From NZQO01 sp002693605 (GTDB lineage Bacteria > Bacteroidota > Bacteroidia > Flavobacteriales > Flavobacteriaceae), in assembly GCA_963972105.1 (NCBI GenBank), contig CAXAVH010000106.1, positions 1 to 8,795 of the forward strand: a stretch of DNA of 8,795 nucleotides. Direction: 5' to 3'. Below the pieces are notes generated by a model. The model did not search any database, was not told the origin of the DNA, and worked only from the letters and a program-made list of their open reading frames with translations. This document shows, piece after piece, positions 1 to 6,976 of this stretch (positions within the stretch are counted from its first letter, which is position 1; every line of letters starts with the position of its first letter). Both the position numbers and the translations under genes were made by a program.

Positions 1-202
1 CGTAGACAAATTAGGCGTTGACGAAAACGAAGTTGTAAACGAAGCTAGCTTCACAAACGATCTTGGGGCAGATTCCCTTGATACAGTTGAGCTTATCATG
101 GAATTTGAAAAAGAATTCGATATCCAAATCCCAGACGATCAGGCTGAGAACATTGCAACCGTAGGTCAGGCTATTTCCTACATCGAAGAAGCTAAAAAAT
201 AA
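1..202 (+). CDS. acpP: Acyl carrier protein, 5' end cut by window
   Basis: This is the C-terminal 66 residues of acyl carrier protein, read in the frame starting at base 2 and ending in TAA at 200-202. The carrier motif LGADSLDTVEL is intact. Its serine (codon 74-76) is the site where 4'-phosphopantetheine is attached, through which acyl chains are carried in fatty-acid synthesis in the cytoplasm. The rest is acidic, as is normal for the family (EFEKEFDIQIPDDQAENI, then TVGQAISYIEE). A complete ACP has about 77-80 residues, so only around a dozen N-terminal residues lie outside the window. The stop is 12 bp before fabF, so the two are almost certainly cotranscribed, the usual acpP-fabF arrangement. 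The A/G-rich codon choice (gaa, aac, aaa) differs slightly from the neighbours and fits a highly expressed gene. The identification is secure. Confidence 0.97.
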   Translation, partial: VDKLGVDENEVVNEASFTNDLGADSLDTVELIMEFEKEFDIQIPDDQAENIATVGQAISYIEEAKK

Positions 203-214
203 ATAAGTTTCTTT

Positions 215-1468
215 ATGGAATTAAAGCGAGTTGTTGTTACAGGTCTTGGCGCACTTACCCCCATTGGCAATAGCATTCCCGAGTATTGGGAGGGCTTGAA
301 GAATGGCAAGAGCGGTTGCGCGTCTATTACCTACTTCGATACCGAAAAATTCAAGACAAAATTCGCTTGTGAGATAAAGAACTACGATCCACAAAATCAT
401 TTTGACAGGAAGGAAGCCCGCAAGCTCGATCGCTTTGCGCAATACGCGCTCGTTTCTTCGGACGAGGCGATTGCCGATGCCGCTATCGACTTGGACAGCA
501 TCGATAAATTTCGGGTTGGGGTTATCTGGGGCGCTGGTATTGGTGGCCTTGAAACCTTTCAGGATGAAGTAATAAATTTTGCAGAGGGGGATGGAACGCC
601 GCGTTTCAACCCCTTCTTCATTCCGAAGATGATTGCCGATATTGCCCCTGGCAACATCTCCATTAAGCACGGCTTCATGGGGCCTAACTATACTACGGTC
701 TCCGCTTGTGCCTCCTCGGCAAATGCAATGATCGATGCGCTCAACTACATTCGGCTGGGGCATTGCGATATCATTGTTACCGGCGGAAGCGAGGCTGCGG
801 TTACCCAAGCAGGTATGGGCGGATTTAACGCGATGCACGCTCTCTCTACCCGAAACGACAGTCCCGAAACCGCCTCTCGACCGTTCGATGCTACCCGCGA
901 TGGGTTCGTCCTGGGCGAAGGTGCAGGAGCGCTCATTCTTGAGGAGTACGAGCATGCAAAAAAGCGCGGAGCCAAAATCTACGCCGAAATTATTGGCGGG
1001 GGTATGTCCAGCGACGCATATCACATGACCGCACCCCACCCAGATGGAATAGGGGTTGAGCGCGTTATGCTCAATTGCCTTCGCGATGCGGGCCTAGAAC
1101 CTACCGATGTGGACACCATCAATACCCATGGTACCTCTACACCTTTGGGCGATGTAGCCGAACTGAAGGCCATTACAAATGTTTTTGGCGATCACGCAAA
1201 AAACATAAATATTAACTCTACCAAGTCTATGACCGGGCATCTGTTGGGTGCAGCGGGCGCTATCGAGGCCATAGCCTCCATCCTAGCCATGCAGCACGGC
1301 CTAGTGCCGCCAACGATCAACCATACTACGGTAGACGAGAACATAGACCCTTCCCTTAACCTTACCCTCAACGAGGCACAGGAACGTACAATTTATGTGG
1401 CCATGAGCAATACCTTCGGGTTTGGCGGCCATAATGCCTGCGTGCTTTTCAAAAAAATGGACACCTAA
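215..1468 (+). CDS. fabF: Beta-ketoacyl-ACP synthase II
   Basis: This 417-residue protein has the normal length for KAS II, the condensing enzyme that extends acyl-ACP with malonyl-ACP in type II fatty-acid synthesis. It begins with the typical VVVTGLGALTPIG strand. The thiolase-fold catalytic triad is complete: Cys165 in TTVSACASSANAM, His305 in NTHGTSTPLGD and His342 in STKSMTGHLLGAAG. The C-terminal glycine-rich loop NTFGFGGHNA (about residues 399-408) is the usual active-site gating loop. The ATG at 215 puts the first strand in register with known FabF proteins, and no Shine-Dalgarno sequence precedes it, as is common in Bacteroidota. It lies 12 bp after acpP and 9 bp before rnc. FabB is less likely because of the acpP neighbour and the overall FabF-type motifs. 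I see no damage. Confidence 0.97.
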   Translation: MELKRVVVTGLGALTPIGNSIPEYWEGLKNGKSGCASITYFDTEKFKTKFACEIKNYDPQNHFDRKEARKLDRFAQYALVSSDEAIADAAIDLDSIDKFRVGVIWGAGIGGLETFQDEVINFAEGDGTPRFNPFFIPKMIADIAPGNISIKHGFMGPNYTTVSACASSANAMIDALNYIRLGHCDIIVTGGSEAAVTQAGMGGFNAMHALSTRNDSPETASRPFDATRDGFVLGEGAGALILEEYEHAKKRGAKIYAEIIGGGMSSDAYHMTAPHPDGIGVERVMLNCLRDAGLEPTDVDTINTHGTSTPLGDVAELKAITNVFGDHAKNININSTKSMTGHLLGAAGAIEAIASILAMQHGLVPPTINHTTVDENIDPSLNLTLNEAQERTIYVAMSNTFGFGGHNACVLFKKMDT

Positions 1469-1477
1469 TTTAGGTAA

Positions 1478-2224
1478 ATGGCATCCATAAAGAACATATT
1501 TAATTCCCGTACCCAAAAGGACGGGGATTTTTTTTACGCGATGAAGAAAATCCTGGGGTTTAAGCCCAAGGATATTTCCATTTACGTAGAGGCCTTCACC
1601 CACCGTTCCATGAACGAGAAGAACAAAAAGGGCGTTCCCCAAAATTACGAGCGACTAGAGTTTTTGGGCGATGCCATGCTGGGCTCGGTCATCGCCGCAC
1701 ATCTGTTCAATGAGGTACCGGAAGGCGACGAGGGCTATCTTACCAAGATGCGCTCAAAAGTGGTAAGCCGCGAGCACCTCAATGAACTAGGCAGGGACTT
1801 ACAGCTAATCGGATTCCTAAAAACTTCGATACCGCTAAGCCATTTCGGCGGAAACATTCACGGAAACATCTTCGAGGCGCTGGTAGGAGCCATTTACTTG
1901 GACCGCGGATTCAAATATTGCGAAAAATTCATCCGCAAGCGGGTCATAAAGCCGTATGTTGACATAGAACGGTTGGAAGGAAAGATCATTAGCTACAAGA
2001 GCCTTTTTATTGAATGGTGCCAAAAGAACAAAAAACCGTTTAAATTTTCGGTGTACGAAGACACCGGCAAGAATGAGCTGAAGCATTTTGCAGTGCGCCT
2101 CACCCTGGACGGTGACATCGTTGGCAAGGCAAGGGCCACTTCCAAGAAAAAAGCCGAAGAGAGTGCCGCCAAGCGCGCCTATTTTAAGTTTCAGGCCGCT
2201 ATTGAACGTGATTTAGATTTATAA
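1478..2224 (+). CDS. rnc: Ribonuclease III
   Basis: This 248-residue protein has the two domains of bacterial RNase III, the dimeric nuclease that cuts double-stranded RNA such as rRNA precursors. The nuclease domain (about residues 20-160) carries the signature ERLEFLGDA at 58-66, with Glu58 and Asp65 matching E. coli Glu38 and Asp45. A second metal-site segment, GNIFEALVGAIYLD (129-142), supplies Glu133. Residue 130 is Asn where E. coli has metal-binding Asp114. The double-stranded RNA-binding domain spans about 171-240 and ends in the basic helix KARATSKKKAEESAAKRA. The N terminus is about 20 residues longer than in E. coli. The ATG at 1478 lies 9 bp after fabF. A terminator-like hairpin sits inside the first 20 codons. 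The family call is secure; the effect of the Asn is unknown. Confidence 0.96.
   Translation: MASIKNIFNSRTQKDGDFFYAMKKILGFKPKDISIYVEAFTHRSMNEKNKKGVPQNYERLEFLGDAMLGSVIAAHLFNEVPEGDEGYLTKMRSKVVSREHLNELGRDLQLIGFLKTSIPLSHFGGNIHGNIFEALVGAIYLDRGFKYCEKFIRKRVIKPYVDIERLEGKIISYKSLFIEWCQKNKKPFKFSVYEDTGKNELKHFAVRLTLDGDIVGKARATSKKKAEESAAKRAYFKFQAAIERDLDL
1502..1535 (+). terminator. Terminator-like hairpin inside the start of rnc
   Basis: Bases 1502-1510 (AATTCCCGT) can pair with 1521-1529 (ACGGGGATT) through nine pairs, one of them G-U. The loop is 10 nt, within which CC and GG can also pair. A tract of eight T (1528-1535) follows directly. This is the layout of an intrinsic terminator, but it lies in codons 9-20 of rnc. 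It might attenuate readthrough from acpP-fabF into rnc, or it may simply be a by-product of the codons for SRTQKDGDFFY. The geometry is seen in the sequence; function is only inferred. Confidence 0.3.
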
Positions 2225-2269
2225 TGAGCTTTATTTCGCCGAAAAAACTGTCAGCTGCCTCCTCATTTA

Positions 2270-2285
2270 TTAAATCATAATTTAA
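2270..2285. repeat. A/T-only inverted repeat upstream of the IPExxxVDY-pyk unit
   Basis: TTAAAT at 2270-2275 and ATTTAA at 2280-2285 are perfect inverted copies separated by CATA. The site lies about 34 bp upstream of the promoter-like box at 2319-2326, where an operator or an upstream activator could sit. The surroundings are AT-rich, so a chance palindrome is quite possible. Confidence 0.22.
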
Positions 2286-2318
2286 AATAGCCTTTTTCGA
2301 AATCTGCGCAACATTCGC

Positions 2319-2326
2319 TACCTTTA
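2319..2326 (+). promoter_or_regulatory. Promoter -7 box (TAnnTTTG-like) for IPExxxVDY-pyk
   Basis: TACCTTTA matches the Bacteroidota -7 consensus TAnnTTTG at five of the six defined positions (the last is A). It ends 15 bp before the ATG at 2342, predicting a leader of only about 10 nt. I see no clear TTG at the -33 position. The box lies in the only sizeable gap (117 bp) of the plus-strand run from acpP to pyk, which supports a separate transcription unit here. Confidence 0.4.
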
Positions 2327-2341
2327 CTCAATAAAGGCGCA

Positions 2342-2833
2342 ATGGGGCACTACAGGTTGGATTTGAACGAAATTCTGGGCGATGAGTATGCGCTCATTGC
2401 CATACATTGCAGCGCAGAAGCCTTCAAGATGGCCTTCTATCTCAATAAATACGCGGGACTTAGATTACAGAGGCGGAGGCGCGATCTCGATTTTTCGAAG
2501 AATGGCCTAGATGTGCTATTTCCTATTTTTGAATACGAGAACGTGGAAAGATATACCACCTTCAACCTTTTGGCCAATAAGTGTACATCGGTCACCGCCC
2601 ATATTACCGCCACCGGCGGTTTCTTCAATCTCGGCCTGCCTGAAGAAACCATAGTAAGCCACGTGGTACCTGAATACGCCAAGGTCGATTTTTTCCTGAA
2701 AATTACATCCGAACAGGAAACCAATCCAGTACGGCAGTACTTGGCGAAGATACTAGATATAAAACAGGTGATTTCAGCATACGAAGTTCCGTTGGAATCA
2801 CTCCGATCAAAACATAATTTAATATTTGACTAA
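2342..2833 (+). CDS. IPExxxVDY family protein, function unknown
   Basis: This 163-residue protein belongs to the IPExxxVDY family, a conserved protein of unknown function known from Bacteroidota and typically found beside pyk. The naming motif is seen as VPEYAKVDFFLKI, with Pro110, Glu111, Val115 and Asp116 kept and Phe117 in place of Tyr. The ending, SLRSKHNLIFD, is also typical. There is no signal peptide or membrane segment, so it should be cytoplasmic. A basic stretch RLQRRRRDLD (41-50) could contact nucleic acid or phosphate, but that is only a guess from charge. Its TAA overlaps the ATG of pyk by one base (TAATG), so translation of the two is probably coupled. A promoter-like box lies just upstream. 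I can assign the family but not a molecular role. Confidence 0.88.
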   Translation: MGHYRLDLNEILGDEYALIAIHCSAEAFKMAFYLNKYAGLRLQRRRRDLDFSKNGLDVLFPIFEYENVERYTTFNLLANKCTSVTAHITATGGFFNLGLPEETIVSHVVPEYAKVDFFLKITSEQETNPVRQYLAKILDIKQVISAYEVPLESLRSKHNLIFD

Positions 2834-4263
2834 TGCCAAATCAAAAAAGAACGAAAATAGTAGCCACGCTCGGGCCATCGAGTTCCGACAAGGAAACCCT
2901 GCGGGCCATGATAACCGAAGGGGTAAATGTATTTCGCATTAACTTTTCGCATGCCAATTACGACGATGTTAGGGAGCGCGTTGCCATGATCCGGCAATTG
3001 GGCGAGGAGATGGGGCAGCACCCGGCCATCCTTGCCGATTTGCAGGGCCCAAAGTTGCGGGTTGGGATGATGAAGGAAGAAGCCGTCGTATCGCCGGGCG
3101 ACAAGGTGCTCTTTTGCACGGGCAAGGAATTTGAGGGCACTGCCTCGAAGGTGTATATGAATTACGACGAATTTCCGAAGGATGTTAACCCAGGGGAGCG
3201 CATTCTCCTAGACGACGGAAAATTAATTTTTGAGGTAACCGAAACCAACAGGAAAAACAGGGTGCAGACCAAGGTGATACAAGGAGGTCCCCTCCGCAGC
3301 AAGAAGGGGGTCAACTTACCCCAAACCACTATTTCCTTGCCGGCCCTAACGGCTAAGGACAAGCAGGATGCGATTTTTGCCGTTGAGCTCGAGGTGGATT
3401 GGATCGCGCTCTCGTTCGTACGGCACGCACAGGATTTAAAGGAGCTACAGGCTATTATTGAAGCGCATTCCGAATATAAAATACCCATAATCGCCAAGAT
3501 CGAGAAACCCGATGCGGTAAAGAATATCGATAAGATCGTGGCCTATTGCGACGGAATTATGGTTGCTCGCGGCGATTTGGGCGTGGAGGTTCCCGCCGAA
3601 GAGGTGCCCCTAATCCAAAAGGAGCTCGTGCTAACCGCGAAGCGGGCGCGCATTCCGGTGATTATCGCAACGCAAATGATGGAGACAATGATAAGCTCAT
3701 TAACCCCAACAAGAGCCGAGGTGAACGATGTTGCCAATAGTGTGATGGATGGGGCCGATGCCGTGATGCTAAGCGGTGAGACCTCGGTAGGTAAATATCC
3801 CGTGGAGGTGATTCGCACAATGGCGAAAATCTGTAAAAGTGTGGAAAATTCGAGTCTCATAACGGTCCCCCACGAGCCGCCGCATGTGCGTACCAACCGC
3901 TATGTAACCAAATCGGTATGTTACCACGCCGCCATTATGGCCAATGAAATTGAATCAAAGGCCATTTGTACGCTAACCAATAGCGGATATACGGCCTTTC
4001 AAATTTCGGCTTGGCGACCTAAATCGCATATCCTCGCATTTACTTCCAACAAGCGTATCCTGGCAAGGCTAAATTTACTCTGGGGCGTGCGTGCCTTTTA
4101 CTACGACCGATTTGTCAGTACCGATGAAACCGTCGAGGACGTGAACAGAATAGCCGAAGAACGAGGGTTCGTGAAAAAGGGTGATTACCTAATAAACCTG
4201 GCCGCAATGCCCGTAATTGATAAGGGAATGGTGAATACCCTACGAGTATCGTTGGTTAAATAA
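2833..4263 (+). CDS. pyk: Pyruvate kinase
   Basis: This 476-residue enzyme converts phosphoenolpyruvate and ADP to pyruvate and ATP, the last step of glycolysis. The N-terminal part shows RTKIVATLGPSS and RINFSH (Arg35, Asn37 and Ser39, substrate and metal contacts). The B domain spans about 76-160. The active-site signature IIAKIEKPDAV contains Lys222 and Glu224, followed by ARGDLGVEV with Asp248 and IATQMMETM with Thr280. The allosteric C-terminal domain (about 345-476) is complete. The segment ADLQGPKLRVG has Lys74 where potassium-dependent enzymes have Glu (GPEIRTG). In this family Lys there marks the potassium-independent, PykA-like branch, so I infer activity without potassium. The start ATG overlaps the stop of the preceding gene. 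No intrinsic terminator is obvious in the 30 bp before the converging lipoprotein gene. Confidence 0.98.
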   Translation: MPNQKRTKIVATLGPSSSDKETLRAMITEGVNVFRINFSHANYDDVRERVAMIRQLGEEMGQHPAILADLQGPKLRVGMMKEEAVVSPGDKVLFCTGKEFEGTASKVYMNYDEFPKDVNPGERILLDDGKLIFEVTETNRKNRVQTKVIQGGPLRSKKGVNLPQTTISLPALTAKDKQDAIFAVELEVDWIALSFVRHAQDLKELQAIIEAHSEYKIPIIAKIEKPDAVKNIDKIVAYCDGIMVARGDLGVEVPAEEVPLIQKELVLTAKRARIPVIIATQMMETMISSLTPTRAEVNDVANSVMDGADAVMLSGETSVGKYPVEVIRTMAKICKSVENSSLITVPHEPPHVRTNRYVTKSVCYHAAIMANEIESKAICTLTNSGYTAFQISAWRPKSHILAFTSNKRILARLNLLWGVRAFYYDRFVSTDETVEDVNRIAEERGFVKKGDYLINLAAMPVIDKGMVNTLRVSLVK

Positions 4264-4293
4264 TTCCGAAGCGAAATAAAGTACGCCCAGAAT

Positions 4294-5058
4294 TTAATTG
4301 GAAACTTCGGTACGTGAAATCTCCATCGCGGTTTCACCCTTAACGATGCTAACATCGTAACCATATCCCTTGGCGCGGTAGCGGTATTCAATTTTCTGAA
4401 TTTGATCGTTATTTCGCGTCACGACAAGTTCACTCTCCATTGTATTCTTGGGCTTTTTGGTGTCCTGAACGGTTTCGCTCGCGCTTCCCTTTGGCTGGGG
4501 AAAGGCAAAGTTCTTTGGAATTCCGAACAGTTCGGTGGCGATGAAGAACGCTTCGTGCCACTGGGTAGTTGGAAGTCCTAGCATTGCAGTGTTGGTAGGA
4601 CTGCTGGCGGTGCCGCCACTGGTTTCGTTAAAGGTGACTTTGGGGTGCTTTTCCCGTAATGCCTCGGCATAGGCGCGCGGCTTGATATCTTCCTCAGGCG
4701 GAAAAAACTGCGAAAGGTACCCGCTAAAGGCAAATCCGGTTTTATGGTTAAACTCCACCTCGTGCATACCGCCTTCAATTCCGCCCACCGTCATGGTTTT
4801 CTCGGTTTCTGGGCCCACCACACGTACCTTGGTGCAATAGGGCATTACTGCCAGTTTTTCACTATTCAAATTATTATGCTGGCGTAGTGTGAGCCCGCTG
4901 GGCGCACTTACGTACAAAAAATCTGGGAGGGTCTCGGTCTCGGGTTCGCTAAGTGCAAAACCATCGGCAGGAATATGGGTCTCAGTTTCGGCATCTTTAC
5001 AACCAATTAGGAACGAAACGAAAAGAAAGGCGATAAATATAGAAACTGCTTTTTTCAT
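4294..5058 (-). CDS. Predicted lipoprotein with SH3-like domain
   Basis: This 254-residue protein starts with a clear lipoprotein signal: basic MKK, a hydrophobic core, and the lipobox FLIGC with Cys20 as the lipidated residue. The mature start Cys-Lys-Asp-Ala-Glu-Thr-Glu is acidic and resembles the export signal that sends some flavobacterial lipoproteins to the cell surface, although the match is partial. Residues about 48-116 (LYVSAPSGLTLRQHNNLNSE, then KLAVMPYCTKVRVVG and GFAFSGYLS) look like a bacterial SH3 domain, often used to bind peptidoglycan or protein partners. Residues 125-254 have no motif I recognise, and a low-complexity Lys/Thr/Ser linker sits near 188-206. It lies 55 bp downstream of dinB on the same strand and may share its transcript. 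The specific function is unknown. Confidence 0.85.
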   Translation of the reverse strand: MKKAVSIFIAFLFVSFLIGCKDAETETHIPADGFALSEPETETLPDFLYVSAPSGLTLRQHNNLNSEKLAVMPYCTKVRVVGPETEKTMTVGGIEGGMHEVEFNHKTGFAFSGYLSQFFPPEEDIKPRAYAEALREKHPKVTFNETSGGTASSPTNTAMLGLPTTQWHEAFFIATELFGIPKNFAFPQPKGSASETVQDTKKPKNTMESELVVTRNNDQIQKIEYRYRAKGYGYDVSIVKGETAMEISRTEVSN

Positions 5059-5089
5059 GGGAAATGGAGTTTAAGTTATTAAAATACTG

Positions 5090-5097
5090 AAAAAGTA
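5090..5097 (-). promoter_or_regulatory. Weak -7 box candidate before the lipoprotein gene
   Basis: Read on the minus strand this is TACTTTTT, five of the six defined positions of TAnnTTTG, about 30 bp upstream of the lipoprotein ATG. The 55-bp gap is AT-rich and I see no convincing -33 element. The lipoprotein gene could equally be read from the dinB transcript. Confidence 0.2.
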
Positions 5098-5113
5098 GCG
5101 GTTTCGCATATAG

Positions 5114-6217
5114 TTAAAATTGTAATTTCAATTGTACCTCAATGCTCTGTGAGGATAGCGGATCGACGCTACTTTCCTCATTGTTGAGGTTCGAAATTGA
5201 AATGCCCAACAAGCGTACCGAATCTTTCATCTTTTCCTGAAATAACAAATCTTTAACGTGCTCGACAATCAGGTTCTTTGTTGCTACATAATCTGGAAGT
5301 GTCTTGCTGCGGGTTTGCAAGGTAAAATCGCTGTATTTTATCTTGAGAGTAATGGTTCGGCCGGCGACGTTGCTCTGACTTAGCCGCCGTTCCACCTCCG
5401 TGGCAATTTCTTCGAGCCGCTCTAGCATGAATATTTCCGAAGAGATATTTTCTGAAAACGTACGCTCTGCAGCCAGCGATTTGCGGGTGCGTTCCGGCTT
5501 TACGGTGCTTTTGTGCATACCGCGAACTATATTGTAATAGTGCGCGCCGCTCTTGCCGAAGTTCGCCTCTAGAAACTCAAGTGATTTTGATTTGAGGTCG
5601 GCACCGGTGAAAATGCCGTGCCGGTACATCTTTTCCTTGGTCACTTTCCCTACGCCGTAAAATTTCTTGATATCTAGCTTTTCCAGAAACGGCAGTACCT
5701 CTTCGGGCGCCACCGTTTTTTGTCCGTTGGGCTTGTTGATGTCGCTTGCAACTTTAGCGACAAATTTGTTGATACTTATTCCCGCCGATGCGTTCAAACC
5801 GGTCTTGGACTTAATTTTCTCCCTAATTTCTTGCGCTATGAGCGTAGCGCTCGGGTTGCCTTTTTTGTTTTCGGTAACGTCGAGATAGGCTTCGTCGAGT
5901 GACAGGGGTTCCACTAGGTCCGTGTATTCCAGGAAAATGGCCCGTATTTGTTCAGAAACCTCCCGGTACCTGTCAAAACGGGTTTTCACGAAAATCAGTT
6001 GAGGGCATAGCTTGCGTGCCAACATGCCACTCATGGCAGAGCGTACGCCAAATTTACGTGCCTCGTAGCTTGCGGCCGCGACAACACCTCTATGGCTACC
6101 ACCGCCCACCGCCAAGGGTTTACCACGCAGCTCTGGGTTATCCAACTGCTCGACAGAGGCATAAAATGCATCCATATCTACGTGAATTATTTTACGCTGG
6201 GAGGGCAATTCGATCAT
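5114..6217 (-). CDS. dinB: DNA polymerase IV (Y-family)
   Basis: This 367-residue Y-family polymerase copies past damaged template bases at low fidelity. The palm carries the catalytic carboxylates: Asp14 in IIHVDMDAFYASVE, and Asp108-Glu109 in LSLDEAYLDVT. Tyr19 occupies the steric-gate position that excludes ribonucleotides (Phe13 in E. coli). The helix-hairpin-helix region is near 178-215 (FYGVGKVTKEKMYRHGI), and the little-finger domain is about 243-350. The final six residues, QLKLQF, match the beta-clamp binding peptide (QLxLxF type) found at the C terminus of Pol IV, so docking to the sliding clamp is expected. The start at 6217 is chosen because the conserved first strand begins at residue 9 and there is no other nearby in-frame Met before it. 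It diverges from the dehydrogenase gene. I recognised no LexA-type operator. Confidence 0.97.
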   Translation of the reverse strand: MIELPSQRKIIHVDMDAFYASVEQLDNPELRGKPLAVGGGSHRGVVAAASYEARKFGVRSAMSGMLARKLCPQLIFVKTRFDRYREVSEQIRAIFLEYTDLVEPLSLDEAYLDVTENKKGNPSATLIAQEIREKIKSKTGLNASAGISINKFVAKVASDINKPNGQKTVAPEEVLPFLEKLDIKKFYGVGKVTKEKMYRHGIFTGADLKSKSLEFLEANFGKSGAHYYNIVRGMHKSTVKPERTRKSLAAERTFSENISSEIFMLERLEEIATEVERRLSQSNVAGRTITLKIKYSDFTLQTRSKTLPDYVATKNLIVEHVKDLLFQEKMKDSVRLLGISISNLNNEESSVDPLSSQSIEVQLKLQF

Positions 6218-6221
6218 GCTA

Positions 6222-6229
6222 CAAAATTA
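6222..6229 (-). promoter_or_regulatory. Promoter -7 box for dinB
   Basis: On the minus strand this reads TAATTTTG, a full match to TAnnTTTG. It ends only 4 bp before the dinB ATG. Because the transcription start usually falls a few bases after this box, the mRNA would begin at or next to the start codon. No TTG is evident at the expected -33 position, so the match could be fortuitous in this AT-rich gap. Confidence 0.38.
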
Positions 6230-6230
6230 G

Positions 6231-6238
6231 TACCTTTA
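6231..6238 (+). promoter_or_regulatory. Promoter -7 box for the dehydrogenase-CYTH-lipoprotein run
   Basis: TACCTTTA is the same octamer seen before the IPExxxVDY gene and differs from TAnnTTTG only in the last base. It lies 35 bp before the ATG at 6274, giving a leader of about 30 nt. It is back to back with the dinB box, one base apart on the other strand. A weaker alternative is TCACTTTG at 6251-6258. Confidence 0.35.
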
Positions 6239-6273
6239 AGATCGAAATTTTCACTTTGTAAAGAATTTAGCAT

Positions 6274-6924
6274 ATGGGAAAAACAGCAATAGTGCTCGGC
6301 GCTACGGGACTCGTTGGCGGTCATGTGGTGCGCCAGTTAATACGCGACAGCGATGTAGAACGCATTAAGATCTTCGGAAGGAATGCCGCGGGCATTAATC
6401 ACCCTAAAGTGGAAGAATTTTTGCTAGATCTATTTCAGCTAGAAACCTACGCCCAAAAATTTACCGGCGATGTCGTGTTTTGCTGTGTGGGCACTACCAA
6501 GGCCAAAACACCCGATAAGGAAACCTACCGGCGCATCGATTACGGAATTCCAGTAACTGCGGCGCAATTGGCTGCTGCCAACGATATCGAGACCTTTGTC
6601 GTTGTTTCGTCGTTGGGCGCCAATGTCAGCAGCAGTATTTTCTATAACAGGACCAAGGGTGAAATGGAGCGCGATGTACTTACAATCCAGATTCCAAGAA
6701 CTTACGTGGTTCAGCCGTCGCTAATAGGCGGCAACCGTTCCGAGAAAAGAACCGGCGAGCGTTTGGCGCAACGGTTTTCAGAAATATTCGGCTTTTTACT
6801 TCCAAGGAAATATAAGATGATTCATGCAGAGACCATTGCCAAGGCTATGCTGAAACTCTGGAAGACGGGAGCGGCGACCGGCAGGATCCCATCGCACGAA
6901 CTAAAGCGCATCGCCGAAGAATAG
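6274..6924 (+). CDS. Atypical short-chain dehydrogenase (NAD(P)-binding, HTATIP2-like)
   Basis: This 216-residue protein is a single Rossmann domain. It opens with AIVLGATGLVGGHVVRQL, whose GATGLVG (residues 9-15) is the dinucleotide-binding loop of extended and atypical short-chain dehydrogenases. Following elements fit: FGRN after the second strand, VVFCCVGTT (67-75), and the active-site region VVSSLGANVSSSIFYNRTKG, with Ser112/Ser113, Tyr124 and Lys128 as the likely Ser-Tyr-Lys group. The YNRTKGEMER segment and the short length are typical of the HTATIP2/TIP30-like group, whose bacterial substrates are mostly unknown. There is no signal peptide, so it is cytoplasmic. It begins a plus-strand run with the CYTH gene 52 bp downstream. 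The fold and cofactor class are firm; the reaction is not known. Confidence 0.9.
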   Translation: MGKTAIVLGATGLVGGHVVRQLIRDSDVERIKIFGRNAAGINHPKVEEFLLDLFQLETYAQKFTGDVVFCCVGTTKAKTPDKETYRRIDYGIPVTAAQLAAANDIETFVVVSSLGANVSSSIFYNRTKGEMERDVLTIQIPRTYVVQPSLIGGNRSEKRTGERLAQRFSEIFGFLLPRKYKMIHAETIAKAMLKLWKTGAATGRIPSHELKRIAEE

Positions 6925-6976
6925 AAATTTGTCTTACCAATACAAAGAAAGTGGCTATTTGCGCCTCCATAACGAT

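Noticed and set aside
221..1039. Long open frame on the minus strand opposite fabF (272 codons)
   Set aside because: It has no recognisable domain and is rich in Arg, Cys and Asn. It mirrors the codon structure of the certain fabF gene.
4266..4310. CCGAAG / CTTCGG inverted repeat across the pyk-lipoprotein convergent gap as a shared terminator
   Set aside because: Only 6 bp with a 33-nt loop, no T tract on either strand, and the right arm lies in lipoprotein coding sequence.
6929..6976. 16-codon N-terminal extension of the CYTH protein from a TTG
   Set aside because: CYTH proteins begin with the ExExK strand. ATG 6977 gives exactly that, and the extension has no family-like sequence.
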